DNA of 64,000 nt from positions 4,526,001 through 4,590,000 of the forward strand of contig NZ_CP033068.1 in the NCBI RefSeq assembly GCF_003668995.1. Reading direction: 5' to 3'. The notes under the pieces were generated by a model. The model searched no databases and was not told the DNA's origin. It saw only the letters and a list, made by a program, of their open reading frames with translations. Below, in pieces: positions 26,555 through 39,919 of the stretch (within the stretch, counting starts at the first letter, position 1; each line of letters starts with the position of its first letter). The DNA is from Flavobacterium sp. 140616W15 (lineage in GTDB: Bacteria > Bacteroidota > Bacteroidia > Flavobacteriales > Flavobacteriaceae). The translations under genes were made by a program, and so were the position numbers.

Positions 26555-27790
26555 TTGAATCTAGAATATTTTATAGCCAAAAGACTCATTACTGCCAAAG
26601 ATCATAAAAGTAGTATCTCTGCACCAATTATAAAAATTGCAATCTCAGCCATTGCTATTGGAATAATAATGATGTTGGTTTCGGTAGCAACTGGAATTGG
26701 ATTGCAAAAAAAAATTCGAGAAAAAGTATCAGCTTTTAATGGGCAGGTAATTATTTCCAATTACGACAACAATCAGTCGGAGGTGACAATCAGTCCAATT
26801 TCCATAAAACAAGATTTTTATCCTAAGTTTACTTCAATTCCAGAAGTAAGCCATATTCAGGCAATAGCAAGCAAAGCAGGGATAATAAGAACGGAAGCAG
26901 CTTTTGAGGGGATTATATTTAAAGGAGTTGGTGCCGATTATGATTGGAATAATATAAAGGAGTATCTAGTTGAAGGAAAGCTTCCAGATTTTACTAAAGC
27001 TATTAATGAAGAAGTTTTGTTATCTCGCTTTCTTGCCGACAGACTAAATTTAAAAGTAGGAGATGCGTTCAATACATTCTTTATAAAAGAAGATCAGAAT
27101 AAATTGCCAAATGTGCGTAGGTTGAAAATTGCAGGAATATTCAATTCAGGATTTCAAGATTTCGATGCTACCTATATAATAGGTGATATTCGCCATATAC
27201 AGCGTATTAATAAATGGACTCCAGATCAGGTAGGGGCATTTGAGGTTTTCTTGAAAGACTTTGGAAGTATAAAAACAACAGGGGATAAAATTTACCAGCA
27301 AACATCATCAACACTTGATACAAAAACCATCATTGAGAAATATAGTTATATTTTTGATTGGTTAGAGCTCTTCGATTTTAATATACTAGTTATCTTAGGT
27401 ATCATGATTATTGTTGCGACAATAAATATGGTAGTTGCATTGTTGGTTTTAATATTAGAACGTACACAAATGATAGGGATTTTAAAGGCATTAGGTGCTA
27501 ACAACTGGGTCATTCGTAAAATATTCCTTTATAATGCGTTTTACCTTATATTAAGAGGACTGTTTTGGGGGAACCTTATTGGGATTTCACTTTTGTTAAT
27601 TCAACAACATTTTGGAATAATCCAACTTAATCCAGAAAACTATTATGTCAATCAAGCACCGGTTTATCTTAACTGGGGATATGTATTATTACTAAACCTG
27701 CTAACCATAACAGTTTGTTTTCTGGTGTTATTGATTCCTTCCTATATAATAACGAAGATTTCTCCGGTAAAAGCAATACGATTTGATTAG
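26555..27790 (+). CDS. LolC/LolE-type ABC transporter permease (FtsX family)
   Basis: A 411-residue inner-membrane permease starting at TTG (MNLEYFIAKRLITAKDHKS, as in Bacteroidota homologues). The first helix is at ~25-48, with SAIAIGIIMMLVSVATGIGLQ after it. A long periplasmic MacB_PCD-like domain covers ~50-265. Three C-terminal helices follow at ~275-305, ~325-350 and ~375-400, with LERTQMIGILKALGANNWVIRKIFLYNAFYLI, the typical FtsX core. Such permeases with a LolD ATPase pull lipoproteins out of the inner membrane, but no ATPase gene is adjacent. It ends 750 bp before the rRNA operon. Confidence 0.88.
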   Translation: MNLEYFIAKRLITAKDHKSSISAPIIKIAISAIAIGIIMMLVSVATGIGLQKKIREKVSAFNGQVIISNYDNNQSEVTISPISIKQDFYPKFTSIPEVSHIQAIASKAGIIRTEAAFEGIIFKGVGADYDWNNIKEYLVEGKLPDFTKAINEEVLLSRFLADRLNLKVGDAFNTFFIKEDQNKLPNVRRLKIAGIFNSGFQDFDATYIIGDIRHIQRINKWTPDQVGAFEVFLKDFGSIKTTGDKIYQQTSSTLDTKTIIEKYSYIFDWLELFDFNILVILGIMIIVATINMVVALLVLILERTQMIGILKALGANNWVIRKIFLYNAFYLILRGLFWGNLIGISLLLIQQHFGIIQLNPENYYVNQAPVYLNWGYVLLLNLLTITVCFLVLLIPSYIITKISPVKAIRFD

Positions 27791-27840
27791 TCTTTATTAG
27801 TTCTCATTTCGATTTCTAGGATTCTGATTGATTTTTCAGA

Positions 27841-27919
27841 AGCTTTTACCTGCTATTTGCTTCAATCTTTCCCTTTTTAAAGAGAAAAGGGAAAGGATTT
27901 ACGCTTCTATCAGGGCTAG
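27841..27919 (+). repeat. Intergenic hairpin repeat, copy A
   Basis: Starts with CTGCTATTTGCTTCAATC (27850-27867) and ends TTCTATCAGGGCTAG, with a central stem of TTTCCCTTTT and AAAAGGGAAAG. It shares its outer sequence with copy B at 41544-41624, but the stem bases differ in a compensated way. Together with the rRNA promoters it fills the 27791-28537 interval, in which I see no protein gene. Confidence 0.75.
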
Positions 27920-28092
27920 ATGTGCAAAAACAAACTACCTGCAAAAACGGAAACCCGCTAAAAATGGGCATTGCAATGAAATGACTATTGGAAATACTTA
28001 CAAAACACAAAAAGGAACAAGTTGTAAAGTCAAAGTTATCAATGTGTTAAGAAATAAACGTAAAATAAACCCAAAAATGCAATCGAAAAGTA

Positions 28093-28122
28093 TTGTTTAT
28101 CTATAAAAAGGTGGTAGTTTTG
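28093..28122 (+). promoter_or_regulatory. rRNA operon promoter P1
   Basis: TTG 28093-28095, 19 bp spacer, TAGTTTTG 28115-28122, then CACCCGC. Confidence 0.8.
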
Positions 28123-28215
28123 CACCCGCAACAAACAAGACGTTCACTGATACACTGGCAAGCAAAACAATCGGATTTAGAAACGAAAGTTTCTAAAAAA
28201 AAGATTAAAAAAAGC

Positions 28216-28246
28216 TTGTGAGTTTGGAAAACGAAAGTTACATTTG
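28216..28246 (+). promoter_or_regulatory. rRNA operon promoter P2
   Basis: TTG 28216-28218, 20 bp spacer, TACATTTG 28239-28246, then CACCCCGC. An A-rich stretch lies just upstream (28194-28213), like an UP element. Confidence 0.8.
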
Positions 28247-28338
28247 CACCCCGCAAAACAACGGAAGTTCCTTGAAATACTGCTAAGAAAAACGAAGAAA
28301 ACGGAAGCGAAAGTTTCTAAAAAAACTTCAAAAAAATC

Positions 28339-28369
28339 TTGCCAGTTAAAAAGGAGTTCATTACTTTTG
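28339..28369 (+). promoter_or_regulatory. rRNA operon promoter P3
   Basis: TTG 28339-28341, 20 bp spacer, TACTTTTG 28362-28369, then CACCCGC. It is preceded by the same GCGAAAGTTTCTAAAAAAA-type A-rich block as P2. Confidence 0.8.
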
Positions 28370-28537
28370 CACCCGCTTTGAGAAACAAGCGAACAAAATA
28401 AGTAGACAAGTTCTTAGACATATTGAATTGACAGCCGTTTCGAGAGAGATTTCGAAACAAAGAATAAAGAGTAATAGAATCGCAAGATTTGAATATAACC
28501 GATAGAATCTGAAGTCGCAATATAATATAAAAAATAT

Positions 28538-30053
<1,516 letters not shown>

Positions 30054-30174
30054 AGAGCCCTATATGTTAGCAGTAATGCACGTTAGGGAAAGAAGACGAA
30101 AGAATTTAAAGGTTCATCTCTAAAGATTATATTACTCTGCTGTTAGTTCAAATAATAAATTTAAGTAAAAACAG

Positions 30175-30248
30175 AGTCTCGTAGCTCAGCTGGTTAGAGT
30201 ACTACACTGATAATGTAGGGGTCGGCAGTTCGAGTCTGCCCGGGACTA
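30175..30248 (+). tRNA. tRNA-Ile (GAT)
   Basis: Acceptor AGTCTCG pairs with CGGGACT; anticodon loop CTGATAA with GAT; T arm GGCAG-TTCGAGT-CTGCC. Placed in the 16S-23S spacer as is usual. CCA is not encoded. Confidence 0.96.
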
Positions 30249-30335
30249 CTATTTAAACTTAAATAAAAGGAAATTTTAGAAGTTGAGCATTTATGAGCGA
30301 ATTCATAACTCATAATTCATCATCATTTTAAAAAT

Positions 30336-30409
30336 GGGGGATTAGCTCAGCTGGCTAGAGCGCCTGCCTTGCACGCAGGAGGTCAACGGTTCGACTCCGT
30401 TATTCTCCA
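30336..30409 (+). tRNA. tRNA-Ala (TGC)
   Basis: Acceptor GGGGGAT pairs with ATTCTCC allowing two G-U pairs; anticodon TGC in CTTGCAC; T arm AACGG-TTCGACT-CCGTT. Second tRNA of the 16S-23S spacer. Confidence 0.96.
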
Positions 30410-30548
30410 CAGATCAATCCCTTAATTGGGTGCGATAAAAGTTCATTGACATATTGAGATAAGAAAATAATAAAAAGTAGAAAGCGTTTTTATTAGCGAT
30501 AATAAAAACAAAAAAAAACGGTCATATTAATTTATGATTGGTACAATA

Positions 30549-33430
<2,882 letters not shown>

Positions 33431-33572
33431 CTTTTCCCCCGACGCAAGTCGGGGGGAGAAACTTTCTAAAAAATTATTTTTTCTTTATCTCAGTGTGTTA
33501 AGATATTATTGTAATTATTAATTATCAATTGTTAATTTTTATTACAAAAGTTGCCTAAAGCAACTAACGACC

Positions 33573-33682
33573 TTAAGGTGGTTATTGCGGCGGGGCTCAC
33601 CTCTTCCCATCCCGAACAGAGTAGTTAAGCCCGCCTGCGCAGATGGTACTGCAGTTATGTGGGAGAGTATGTCGTCGCCTTT
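33573..33682 (+). rRNA. rrf: 5S ribosomal RNA
   Basis: About 110 nt with the conserved CCCATCCCGAACAGAG segment. AAGGTGG at the start pairs with the closing TCGTCGCCTT. It follows the 23S by about 140 bp. Confidence 0.93.
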
Positions 33683-33687
33683 CTTTT

Positions 33688-33720
33688 AAAACCCTGTTTT
33701 AATCAACAGGGTTTTTTATT
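33688..33720 (+). terminator. rRNA operon terminator
   Basis: AAAACCCTGTT (33688-33698), 6-nt loop, AACAGGGTTTT (33705-33715), then T residues. The tRNA-Phe and tRNA-Leu genes lie beyond it, so they depend on read-through or on their own promoter. Confidence 0.88.
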
Positions 33721-33743
33721 CTTATCTATAAATTATAGAATAA

Positions 33744-33816
33744 GGTACCTTAGCTCAGATGGTAGAGCAATGGACTGAAAATCCATGTGTCCCTGGTTCG
33801 ATCCCTGGAGGTACCA
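33744..33816 (+). tRNA. tRNA-Phe (GAA)
   Basis: 73 nt. Acceptor GGTACCT with AGGTACC; anticodon loop CTGAAAA with GAA. The T stem CCTGG/CCTGG has a central T-T mismatch. Discriminator A, no encoded mature CCA beyond ACA. Confidence 0.95.
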
Positions 33817-33822
33817 CATAAT

Positions 33823-33908
33823 GCTCGGATGGTGAAATTGGTAGACACGCTGGACTTAAAATCCAGTGAACAGCAATGTTCGTGCGGGTTCAAGTCCCGC
33901 TCTGAGTA
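33823..33908 (+). tRNA. tRNA-Leu (TAA)
   Basis: 86 nt with a long variable arm. Acceptor GCTCGGA pairs with TCTGAGT (two G-U); anticodon TAA in the loop CTTAAAA; T arm GCGGG-TTCAAGT-CCCGC; discriminator A. Confidence 0.95.
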
Positions 33909-33912
33909 CTAA

Positions 33913-33951
33913 AACTCCAATTGGCTATTGCTAATTGGAGTTTTTTTTTAT
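33913..33951 (+). terminator. Terminator after tRNA-Leu
   Basis: AACTCCAATT (33913-33922) with AATTGGAGTT (33933-33942), 10-nt loop, then a T tract. Confidence 0.88.
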
Positions 33952-35000
33952 TGTCAAAACACTACTAAAAAAGGAATGGATCGAACGGATCAAACGAAAA
34001 ACTTGGAGATTAGATAATCTCAATAATAAGAAATCGACTTTTCGCACTCCTCTAAATTGACCTCTAAACGCTTTTACTTTTGCGTTAAAAGATTCCGCTG
34101 AAGCATTAGTACTTCTATTATCAAAATAGTTCAAGATTGACTGATAATTAACCGTTATGGTATTAAGTAGGATATTAAAGTTTTTAAAACCCGATTCTTC
34201 TACATTCCTATATTAATGTGCTAGTTTGGTCATAGCAATGAGTTTGTTGTTATAAACCCCAGGAAGTTGTTGTATTAGTCTATGAGCTGTTTTTATATCA
34301 GGATATAGGCTAAATAAGATCTTTGCTCTTTCATTTTGACTTTAGGCCCATTTTTTAGGTGATTTATAAAGAATATCTCTACTTCTGGCTAATAACTGCT
34401 TTACAGAGTCTCCGTTAGACAAAAGCTCTGGAATATAGGTTTAGCTCTCTCTTTTCGCTTGTAATATCAATCTATTCTCAGTATCGATACTTTTCCCAAG
34501 GATATTTTATTCTAATCTCCTGTAAGGCTTCTAGAGCTAATTTTTGAGTATGAAATCTATCGGTAACCTGTATGGCTTCTGAAAACATCTTTTGGAGATT
34601 AATTTCGTGGAATTAATCATCTCAAGTATTATTTCTTGGTCACAGCTTTTTTTTGTAGTCAATTTTGCAGATAAGATGAATAACGAGATCAGCCTTTGTT
34701 CCGGCAACAATAGCAGTTAAGTAACTTTTTTACCTCTGGCTTCCTTATTTGTAGCCATAGTAAAAAGCTCTCCAGAGACAAAGCTACTTCATCAATTGAC
34801 AAATGAGTACCCATGTTTTCAGGGTTGATAATTCATTGCTGTGCTTGTTCGTATGGAGCCCATGTCTGAAAGAACTTAGGTGTCTTTTTTTTGTCTCTGT
34901 AGTTTCTTCCCATTGATTCTAGGTTAGCTTTCATTGGTTTGACAATCTATAGGAGTCATCTCAAATTTTTATTTTACTTTGAAATTCCCTCCTCTCCAGG
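33951..35000 (-). mobile_element. Decayed ISL3-family transposase remnant
   Basis: Reading the minus strand through several frames gives a recognisable ISL3-type DDE transposase: QWIINPENMGTHLSIDEVALS-like (with a TGA for the Trp), GELFTMATNKEARGKK, TAIVAGTKADLV, RFHTQKLALEALQEIRIKYPWE, KSIDTENRLILQAKRES, RDILYKSPKKWA, LFSLYPDIKTAHRLIQQLP and the terminal NYFDNRSTNASAESFNAKVK. Between these pieces there are at least four in-frame stops and at least three frameshifts, so it cannot be active. No convincing terminal inverted repeats were found. It occupies most of the gene-free stretch between tRNA-Leu and the AsmA gene, and the last ~140 bp before 35145 show nothing further. Only the C-terminal 67 codons (33931-34134) remain as one frame with a start codon. 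Confidence 0.85.
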
Positions 35001-35140
35001 TTTTGTGCTTGATCTATTTTAATCTGGTTTAACTCTATATCATTTTGTCATAATTATAATCTTAAAATAAGCAATAAGAATATCTGAAACTAATTTAGTT
35101 CAATGATATCTAAAAAATATCTTACCTCATGTATATGCAT

Positions 35141-35168
35141 AAAAAAGCCTGCTCGATTGAGCAGGCTT
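35141..35168 (-). terminator. Terminator of the AsmA-miaE unit
   Basis: AAGCCTGCTC (35145-35154), loop GATT, GAGCAGGCTT (35159-35168); the A run on the left is a U tract for minus-strand transcripts. Confidence 0.88.
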
Positions 35169-35190
35169 GTGAATCATGGTATTATTTAGA

Positions 35191-37962
35191 TTAATCTTCG
35201 GTATCTTGAGTTTCTTCTAAATCTTCTGATTTTCTTCCTATTTTTATTTTAGGATTATCTTTGGTTCCTTTGATTATTAACGGAATTCCCAAAATTCCTA
35301 ATGGAGGTAAACCTAATCTCATTTTAATATTTAGTTTACCATCTAAACTAGTTGTTCCTTCTATTCTTGGTCTGAAACCTGCAAATTTGAATTTGAATCG
35401 TTCTAGAGTAATTATATTGTTTTTGATGCTACTCTTAATATCAACCTTGGTTATTTGAGGATTTCTAATTGCTTCATGACTAGTTGTTTTGCTTACAGCA
35501 TTGAACATTTTCATCCCATAGAGTTTGATATCTTTTACAGAAATTACACCTTCACCAACTAATGAAGGGTAAACAGGCTCCATCTTAGCATTAAGTCTTC
35601 CTTTTAGCTTGTAATCTAGCGAAACGGTTCCCTGTGCTTTTTCTGCTGCACTAGCCATTTTTCTAAATATCTCAATTTCATTGTAAGCCTTTTTAACGTC
35701 AAAATCTGTTGCTTTGATAGTATAGTCGAATAGAGCTTTTTTCATTGTTTGAGCTTGATACGTTGCATCCATGCTTACTTCGCAGCCTATTAGATTGAAA
35801 CCAGTATTTTGCATGGTTAAAATCCCTTTATTCATTTTAAGATTTCCCTTTGCGTTATTTAATGCAAGTTTGTTGAAATTTACCTTCTGTGCATTTGCTT
35901 GAAATTGTAAATTGAAATTCTTCGGAATTATAATGACTCCAGTTTCAGTTACTTCTATTTTTGATGCTTCAGTATTTGTACTAGGAGCTGTAGTTGTATT
36001 GCTTGTCTCGGTAGTTGTACTCGACATAAATTCATCAGCATTGATGTACTTTGAATTTATAGCAAATGATCCTTTTAAGACCCCAGTTTTGGTTGTCATG
36101 AAATTAAAGACATTTTGTAGATATCCATTCATTTTAAAATCTGATTGACCATAAGTTGACATAAAGTTTTTGAAAAACATTTTGTCTTGGTTTATTTTAA
36201 AAAGACCTTCTTTAATAATAAACTTCTTAGGAAGGTATTCAGATACAATTCCGATATTCTTAATTTCTAGTGTTCCTTTATTATTGAGTTTGCTATAGTT
36301 TCCTTTTTCAGCATCACTTTGTTTTCCTTTCAAAACTAAATCGGCTTTAATTGAGCCATCTAGATCTAATCCTTTTTGAGAAAAAACTCTATATATTTTG
36401 CTTATATCTAATTCTCCTTTAGCTTTAATGTCATAAGTAAGATCGTTAAAATTGCTTAAGTTGGCATTAATAAAAAAGGGTTTTCCTTCAAAGGTTATTT
36501 GTGCTGGTGATAATTTGACTTTCAAATCATCAAAAGTTCCTTTTTGATTATTAATCTCAGAAACAATTGTTATGTCTGTAATTGGGTTTGGATAATATTT
36601 TGTTTTTAAAAATCCATTTTTCAAGTTAATTGTTCCAGAAGTTACTGGGAAGAGTTTATTTTTTAAATCAAAAACTCCTTTTGCTTTAATATCTCCAATA
36701 AGATTTCCTTTTAATTCTATGTCAGGAATTCCAAATGCCTGAGTTAATTTTCCTAAATCTATCTGGCTGTTTAGGTCAATGTCTACTTCAGGAGTATCTA
36801 CCCCTTTTACATAAAATTTAGATTTTAAATGGTCTTTATTTATGTTTAAGGCTAGGTTTTTTGCATCAACAATTAAAAGGTCTGGATTTAGCGAAGGTAA
36901 TTTCGTATTTATATCTAGATTTAAATTTGAAACAGGAAAAGAACTTTTATTATAGTTTACATAACCATCATTTATTTTTAAATCAACGTTTAAATCTGGA
37001 GCAATGTTCTGTGATGCAATATATTTACCTTTTAAGGTAAGTAATAGATTTGTATTCCCTTTTAAATCAGTTTTTGATAACCAGGTAATGAATTTAGGAG
37101 GGAATGCTGTAAAGACATCATGTAATTGACTGTTATCTGATTTTATAATAAAATCAATATTATAACCATCTTTTAAAAAGTCAAATTTTCCTTTAAAATC
37201 AACTATTAGTTGATTTATCTTTAAATTGTTTTGTTCGAAAAGGAAAGATAAAGAGTTTACATTTACTTTTGTAATTAAGTCAGCATCTACCTTTTTGTTC
37301 ATTAAATAAGGTTCATTTTCGTATAAGATGTTAAGTTTTTCGATTCTAGCTTTTGAATATAAGTCGAAGATATCTTTACTTAAATCTCCCTTTCCAGAAT
37401 AATTAAATCCAAAAACATCTAGATGTACCTTGGTTGATTGATCATCATAGACTATCTTACTATTGATGATTTCAATTTTTTCTAATTTTAAAGAAGTATC
37501 ATCACTATTATCTTTTGCTTTTTCTGCTTCAGCTTCAGATGATTTATAAACGTTATAATTTGCTTCACCGTTTTTATTAACTTTTACATTGATAAAAGAA
37601 TTAGATAGATATATTTGGTCTATGCTAACAGTTTCTCCAAAAAGTAAACTACTTATGTTAATACCAAAAGAAACTTCTTTAGCAGTAACAAAGTTTTCTT
37701 TTTGAAATGGAGCAGATCCATTTAATTTTAAATCATTTAAAGTTAAAGTTAATGATGGAAAATGATGAAAGAAGGAAATGTTAGCATCTGAATAATTTAG
37801 TTCAGCATTAAGTTTTTTGTTTGCTGTTTTCTTTATCTCTTCTTTTATTTTATCCGAAAAAACATAAGGCGTTATAAAAAGTAGCGCTAAAATAACGACT
37901 AGCACTATTCCAATATATTTTACTATTCTATATAAAATGGATTTTATATTCCCTTTTGTCAT
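35191..37962 (-). CDS. AsmA family protein
   Basis: A 923-residue protein of the AsmA family with an N-terminal membrane anchor (residues ~12-30, YIGIVLVVILALLFITPYV) and then a very long beta-rich periplasmic region. The AsmA N-terminal pattern is clear: LNAELNYSDANISFFHHFPSLTLTLNDLKLNG. The C-terminal AsmA_2-like section includes KGTLEIKNIGIVSEYLPKKF, GVISVKDIKLYGMKMFNAVSK and LPPLGILGIPLIIKGTKDNPKIK, then a charged tail with an RKSEDLEETQDTED end. A Thr/Ser-rich linker sits at ~665-690. Large AsmA proteins are thought to carry phospholipid between membranes or limit outer-membrane assembly. It starts 21 bp after the miaE stop, so the two are one unit with the terminator below. Confidence 0.87.
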   Translation of the reverse strand: MTKGNIKSILYRIVKYIGIVLVVILALLFITPYVFSDKIKEEIKKTANKKLNAELNYSDANISFFHHFPSLTLTLNDLKLNGSAPFQKENFVTAKEVSFGINISSLLFGETVSIDQIYLSNSFINVKVNKNGEANYNVYKSSEAEAEKAKDNSDDTSLKLEKIEIINSKIVYDDQSTKVHLDVFGFNYSGKGDLSKDIFDLYSKARIEKLNILYENEPYLMNKKVDADLITKVNVNSLSFLFEQNNLKINQLIVDFKGKFDFLKDGYNIDFIIKSDNSQLHDVFTAFPPKFITWLSKTDLKGNTNLLLTLKGKYIASQNIAPDLNVDLKINDGYVNYNKSSFPVSNLNLDINTKLPSLNPDLLIVDAKNLALNINKDHLKSKFYVKGVDTPEVDIDLNSQIDLGKLTQAFGIPDIELKGNLIGDIKAKGVFDLKNKLFPVTSGTINLKNGFLKTKYYPNPITDITIVSEINNQKGTFDDLKVKLSPAQITFEGKPFFINANLSNFNDLTYDIKAKGELDISKIYRVFSQKGLDLDGSIKADLVLKGKQSDAEKGNYSKLNNKGTLEIKNIGIVSEYLPKKFIIKEGLFKINQDKMFFKNFMSTYGQSDFKMNGYLQNVFNFMTTKTGVLKGSFAINSKYINADEFMSSTTTETSNTTTAPSTNTEASKIEVTETGVIIIPKNFNLQFQANAQKVNFNKLALNNAKGNLKMNKGILTMQNTGFNLIGCEVSMDATYQAQTMKKALFDYTIKATDFDVKKAYNEIEIFRKMASAAEKAQGTVSLDYKLKGRLNAKMEPVYPSLVGEGVISVKDIKLYGMKMFNAVSKTTSHEAIRNPQITKVDIKSSIKNNIITLERFKFKFAGFRPRIEGTTSLDGKLNIKMRLGLPPLGILGIPLIIKGTKDNPKIKIGRKSEDLEETQDTED

Positions 37963-37983
37963 AAGTATAATTATTAGTTGTTT

Positions 37984-38565
37984 TTATCCGTGTACAGTTT
38001 CGCTTTTTCCATAATTAGTAATGATAGAACCTTCGTATTCAATCCATTCTTTCCAACGTTTATCGATGTCTATATTATCGGTATATTTTCGGGCAAATCC
38101 TAAAAAAGTAGTATAATGTCCTGCTTCCGAAATCATTAAATCACGATAAAATGTTGCCAATTCCTGGTCTTTTATGTTTTCTGAAAGGACTTTAAAGCGT
38201 TCACAACTTCTAGCTTCAATCATGGCCGAAAATAATAGGCGATCACAAAGGGCATCTTTTCTACTGCCGTCTTTTTTCATGAATTTAAAAAGCTCATTTA
38301 CATAATGGTCTTTTCTTTCGCGACCAAGTGTCAAACCTCTTTTCTTGATAATGTCATGTACCATTTGTAAATGCTCTAATTCTTCTCTGGCAATAATTAA
38401 CATTTCTGTTACTAATTCCTCTAATTCTGAATTGTATGTTACTAAACTAATTGCGTTTGAAGCCGCTTTTTGCTCACACCATGCATGGTCGGTAAGAATT
38501 TCTTCGATATTCGATTCGACTATGTTTACCCAACGTGGGTCTGTAGCTAATTTTAATCCTAACAT
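37984..38565 (-). CDS. miaE: tRNA-(ms2io6A37) hydroxylase
   Basis: MiaE, 193 residues, is a di-iron four-helix-bundle enzyme that hydroxylates the isopentenyl group of ms2i6A at position 37 of tRNAs reading UNN codons, using oxygen. Ferritin-like iron ligands are visible: DHAWCEQKAASNA near residue 27, EELEHLQMVHDII near ~70 (ExxH), SAMIEARSCERFK near ~115, and SEAGHYTTFLGFAR near ~150 (ExxH). Length and order match the family. It is the first gene of a unit with the AsmA gene and diverges from the glycosyltransferase gene. It implies an aerobic lifestyle and presence of MiaA/MiaB elsewhere. Confidence 0.93.
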   Translation of the reverse strand: MLGLKLATDPRWVNIVESNIEEILTDHAWCEQKAASNAISLVTYNSELEELVTEMLIIAREELEHLQMVHDIIKKRGLTLGRERKDHYVNELFKFMKKDGSRKDALCDRLLFSAMIEARSCERFKVLSENIKDQELATFYRDLMISEAGHYTTFLGFARKYTDNIDIDKRWKEWIEYEGSIITNYGKSETVHG

Positions 38566-38585
38566 GATATTTGATTTATAACCTA

Positions 38586-38593
38586 CAAAATTA
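38586..38593 (-). promoter_or_regulatory. -7 element for miaE
   Basis: On the minus strand this reads TAATTTTG, a perfect TAnnTTTG, 20 bp before the miaE start. No good TTG is seen at the -33 distance. Confidence 0.45.
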
Positions 38594-38674
38594 GTGTTTT
38601 ATTCCCGATTTTTGGGTTTAATGATGATATTGCCGCTTAAATAGTATTATTTTGTAGTAGAAATAAAATAGGAT

Positions 38675-39919
38675 ATGAGTGAGCTTAAAAAGCTTTTAAT
38701 AATTGGCTTTGTATGGCCTGAGCCAAATTCATCGGCAGCAGGAGGGAGAATGATGCAGTTAATCTCAATTTTTAAAGAAAAGGGATTTGATATTACATTT
38801 GCTAGCCCAGCTTTGGATAGTGATTTTATGATTGATTTGACAGCGTTAGGAATTGAGAAAAAAACGATTGCTTTAAATTGTTCCAGTTTTGATGATTATA
38901 TAAAAGAACTTAATCCGTCGATTGTTTTGTTTGATCGGTTTATGATTGAAGAACAGTTTGGTTGGCGCGTGTCTGAAAATTGTCCTGATGCATTACGTAT
39001 TTTGGATACTGAGGATTTGCACTGCTTGCGTCAAGCTCGTCAAAAAGCATTCAAAGAGAATAGAAATTTTGTAGTTAGTGATTTATTTTCAGAAGAAGTT
39101 GCTAAGAGAGAAATCGCTAGTATTCTGCGTTGTGATTTGTCTTTAATAATTTCTGAGTTTGAGATGGAATTATTAGAGTCAGTATTTAAAATTGATGCTG
39201 CTTTATTGTATTATTTGCCTTTTTTATTGAATTCAATTTCTGAAAATGTATTAAAAGAATTACCCCCTTTTGAAGAAAGAAATGGTTTTGTTTTTATCGG
39301 TAATTTTCTGCACGAACCCAATTGGAATACTGTTCAATATCTAAAAGAGTCAATTTGGCCATTGATAAAAAAAGAATTACCAGATGCAGTTTTAAATATT
39401 TATGGAGCATATCCTTCACAAAAAGTATTGCAATTGCACCAACCCAAATCTGGTTTTTATATTATGGGTCGTGCTGATAATGCTCAAGAAGTAGTACAGA
39501 AATCTAGAATAGTATTAGCCCCGATACGTTTTGGTGCAGGATTAAAAGGAAAGTTAGTTGAAGCTATGCAATCCGGAACACCAAGTGTAACCACAACAAT
39601 AGGTGCGGAAGCAATGAATGGTGATTTACCTTGGAATGGCTTTATTATTGATGATGCTGAAGATTTCGCCAAAGCAACGGTAGAATTATATCAAGACAAA
39701 AATCTATGGAACGAAGCTCAGATAAAAGGAATTGAAATAATTAATACCCGTTATTTAAAAGATGATTTTGCGACTGATTTTATGGAAATGATTTTCCATT
39801 TGCAATCTAATTTGAAATCCCATCGTGATAACAACTTTATAGGAAGTATGTTGCAGTATCATACCATGAGAAGCACAAAATATATGTCTAAATGGATTGA
39901 GGCTAAAAATAAAAATTAG
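38675..39919 (+). CDS. Glycosyltransferase, GT4-like
   Basis: A 414-residue GT-B fold glycosyltransferase. The N-terminal half opens LLIIGFVWPEPNSSAAGGRMMQLI, the nucleotide-sugar enzymes' first strand and loop, and has LRILDTEDLHCLRQ. The C-terminal half has FVFIGNFLHEPNWNTVQYL, IYGAYPSQK, FYIMGRADNAQEVVQKSRIVLAPIRFGAGLKGKLVEAMQSGTPSVTTTIGAEAM, the donor-binding Rossmann domain with the conserved EAMxxGTP region. No signal peptide, so it is cytoplasmic or peripheral. No polysaccharide cluster surrounds it and its acceptor cannot be guessed. Its stop codon overlaps that of the convergent AraC gene by 2 bp. Confidence 0.85.
   Translation: MSELKKLLIIGFVWPEPNSSAAGGRMMQLISIFKEKGFDITFASPALDSDFMIDLTALGIEKKTIALNCSSFDDYIKELNPSIVLFDRFMIEEQFGWRVSENCPDALRILDTEDLHCLRQARQKAFKENRNFVVSDLFSEEVAKREIASILRCDLSLIISEFEMELLESVFKIDAALLYYLPFLLNSISENVLKELPPFEERNGFVFIGNFLHEPNWNTVQYLKESIWPLIKKELPDAVLNIYGAYPSQKVLQLHQPKSGFYIMGRADNAQEVVQKSRIVLAPIRFGAGLKGKLVEAMQSGTPSVTTTIGAEAMNGDLPWNGFIIDDAEDFAKATVELYQDKNLWNEAQIKGIEIINTRYLKDDFATDFMEMIFHLQSNLKSHRDNNFIGSMLQYHTMRSTKYMSKWIEAKNKN

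Noticed and set aside
27828..28106. Open frame of 92 codons before the rRNA operon
   Set aside because: It is built from the intergenic hairpin repeat and the first rRNA promoter region and has no protein-like pattern.
33931..34134. 67-codon frame as a small functional gene
   Set aside because: It is the C-terminal tail of the decayed ISL3 transposase.
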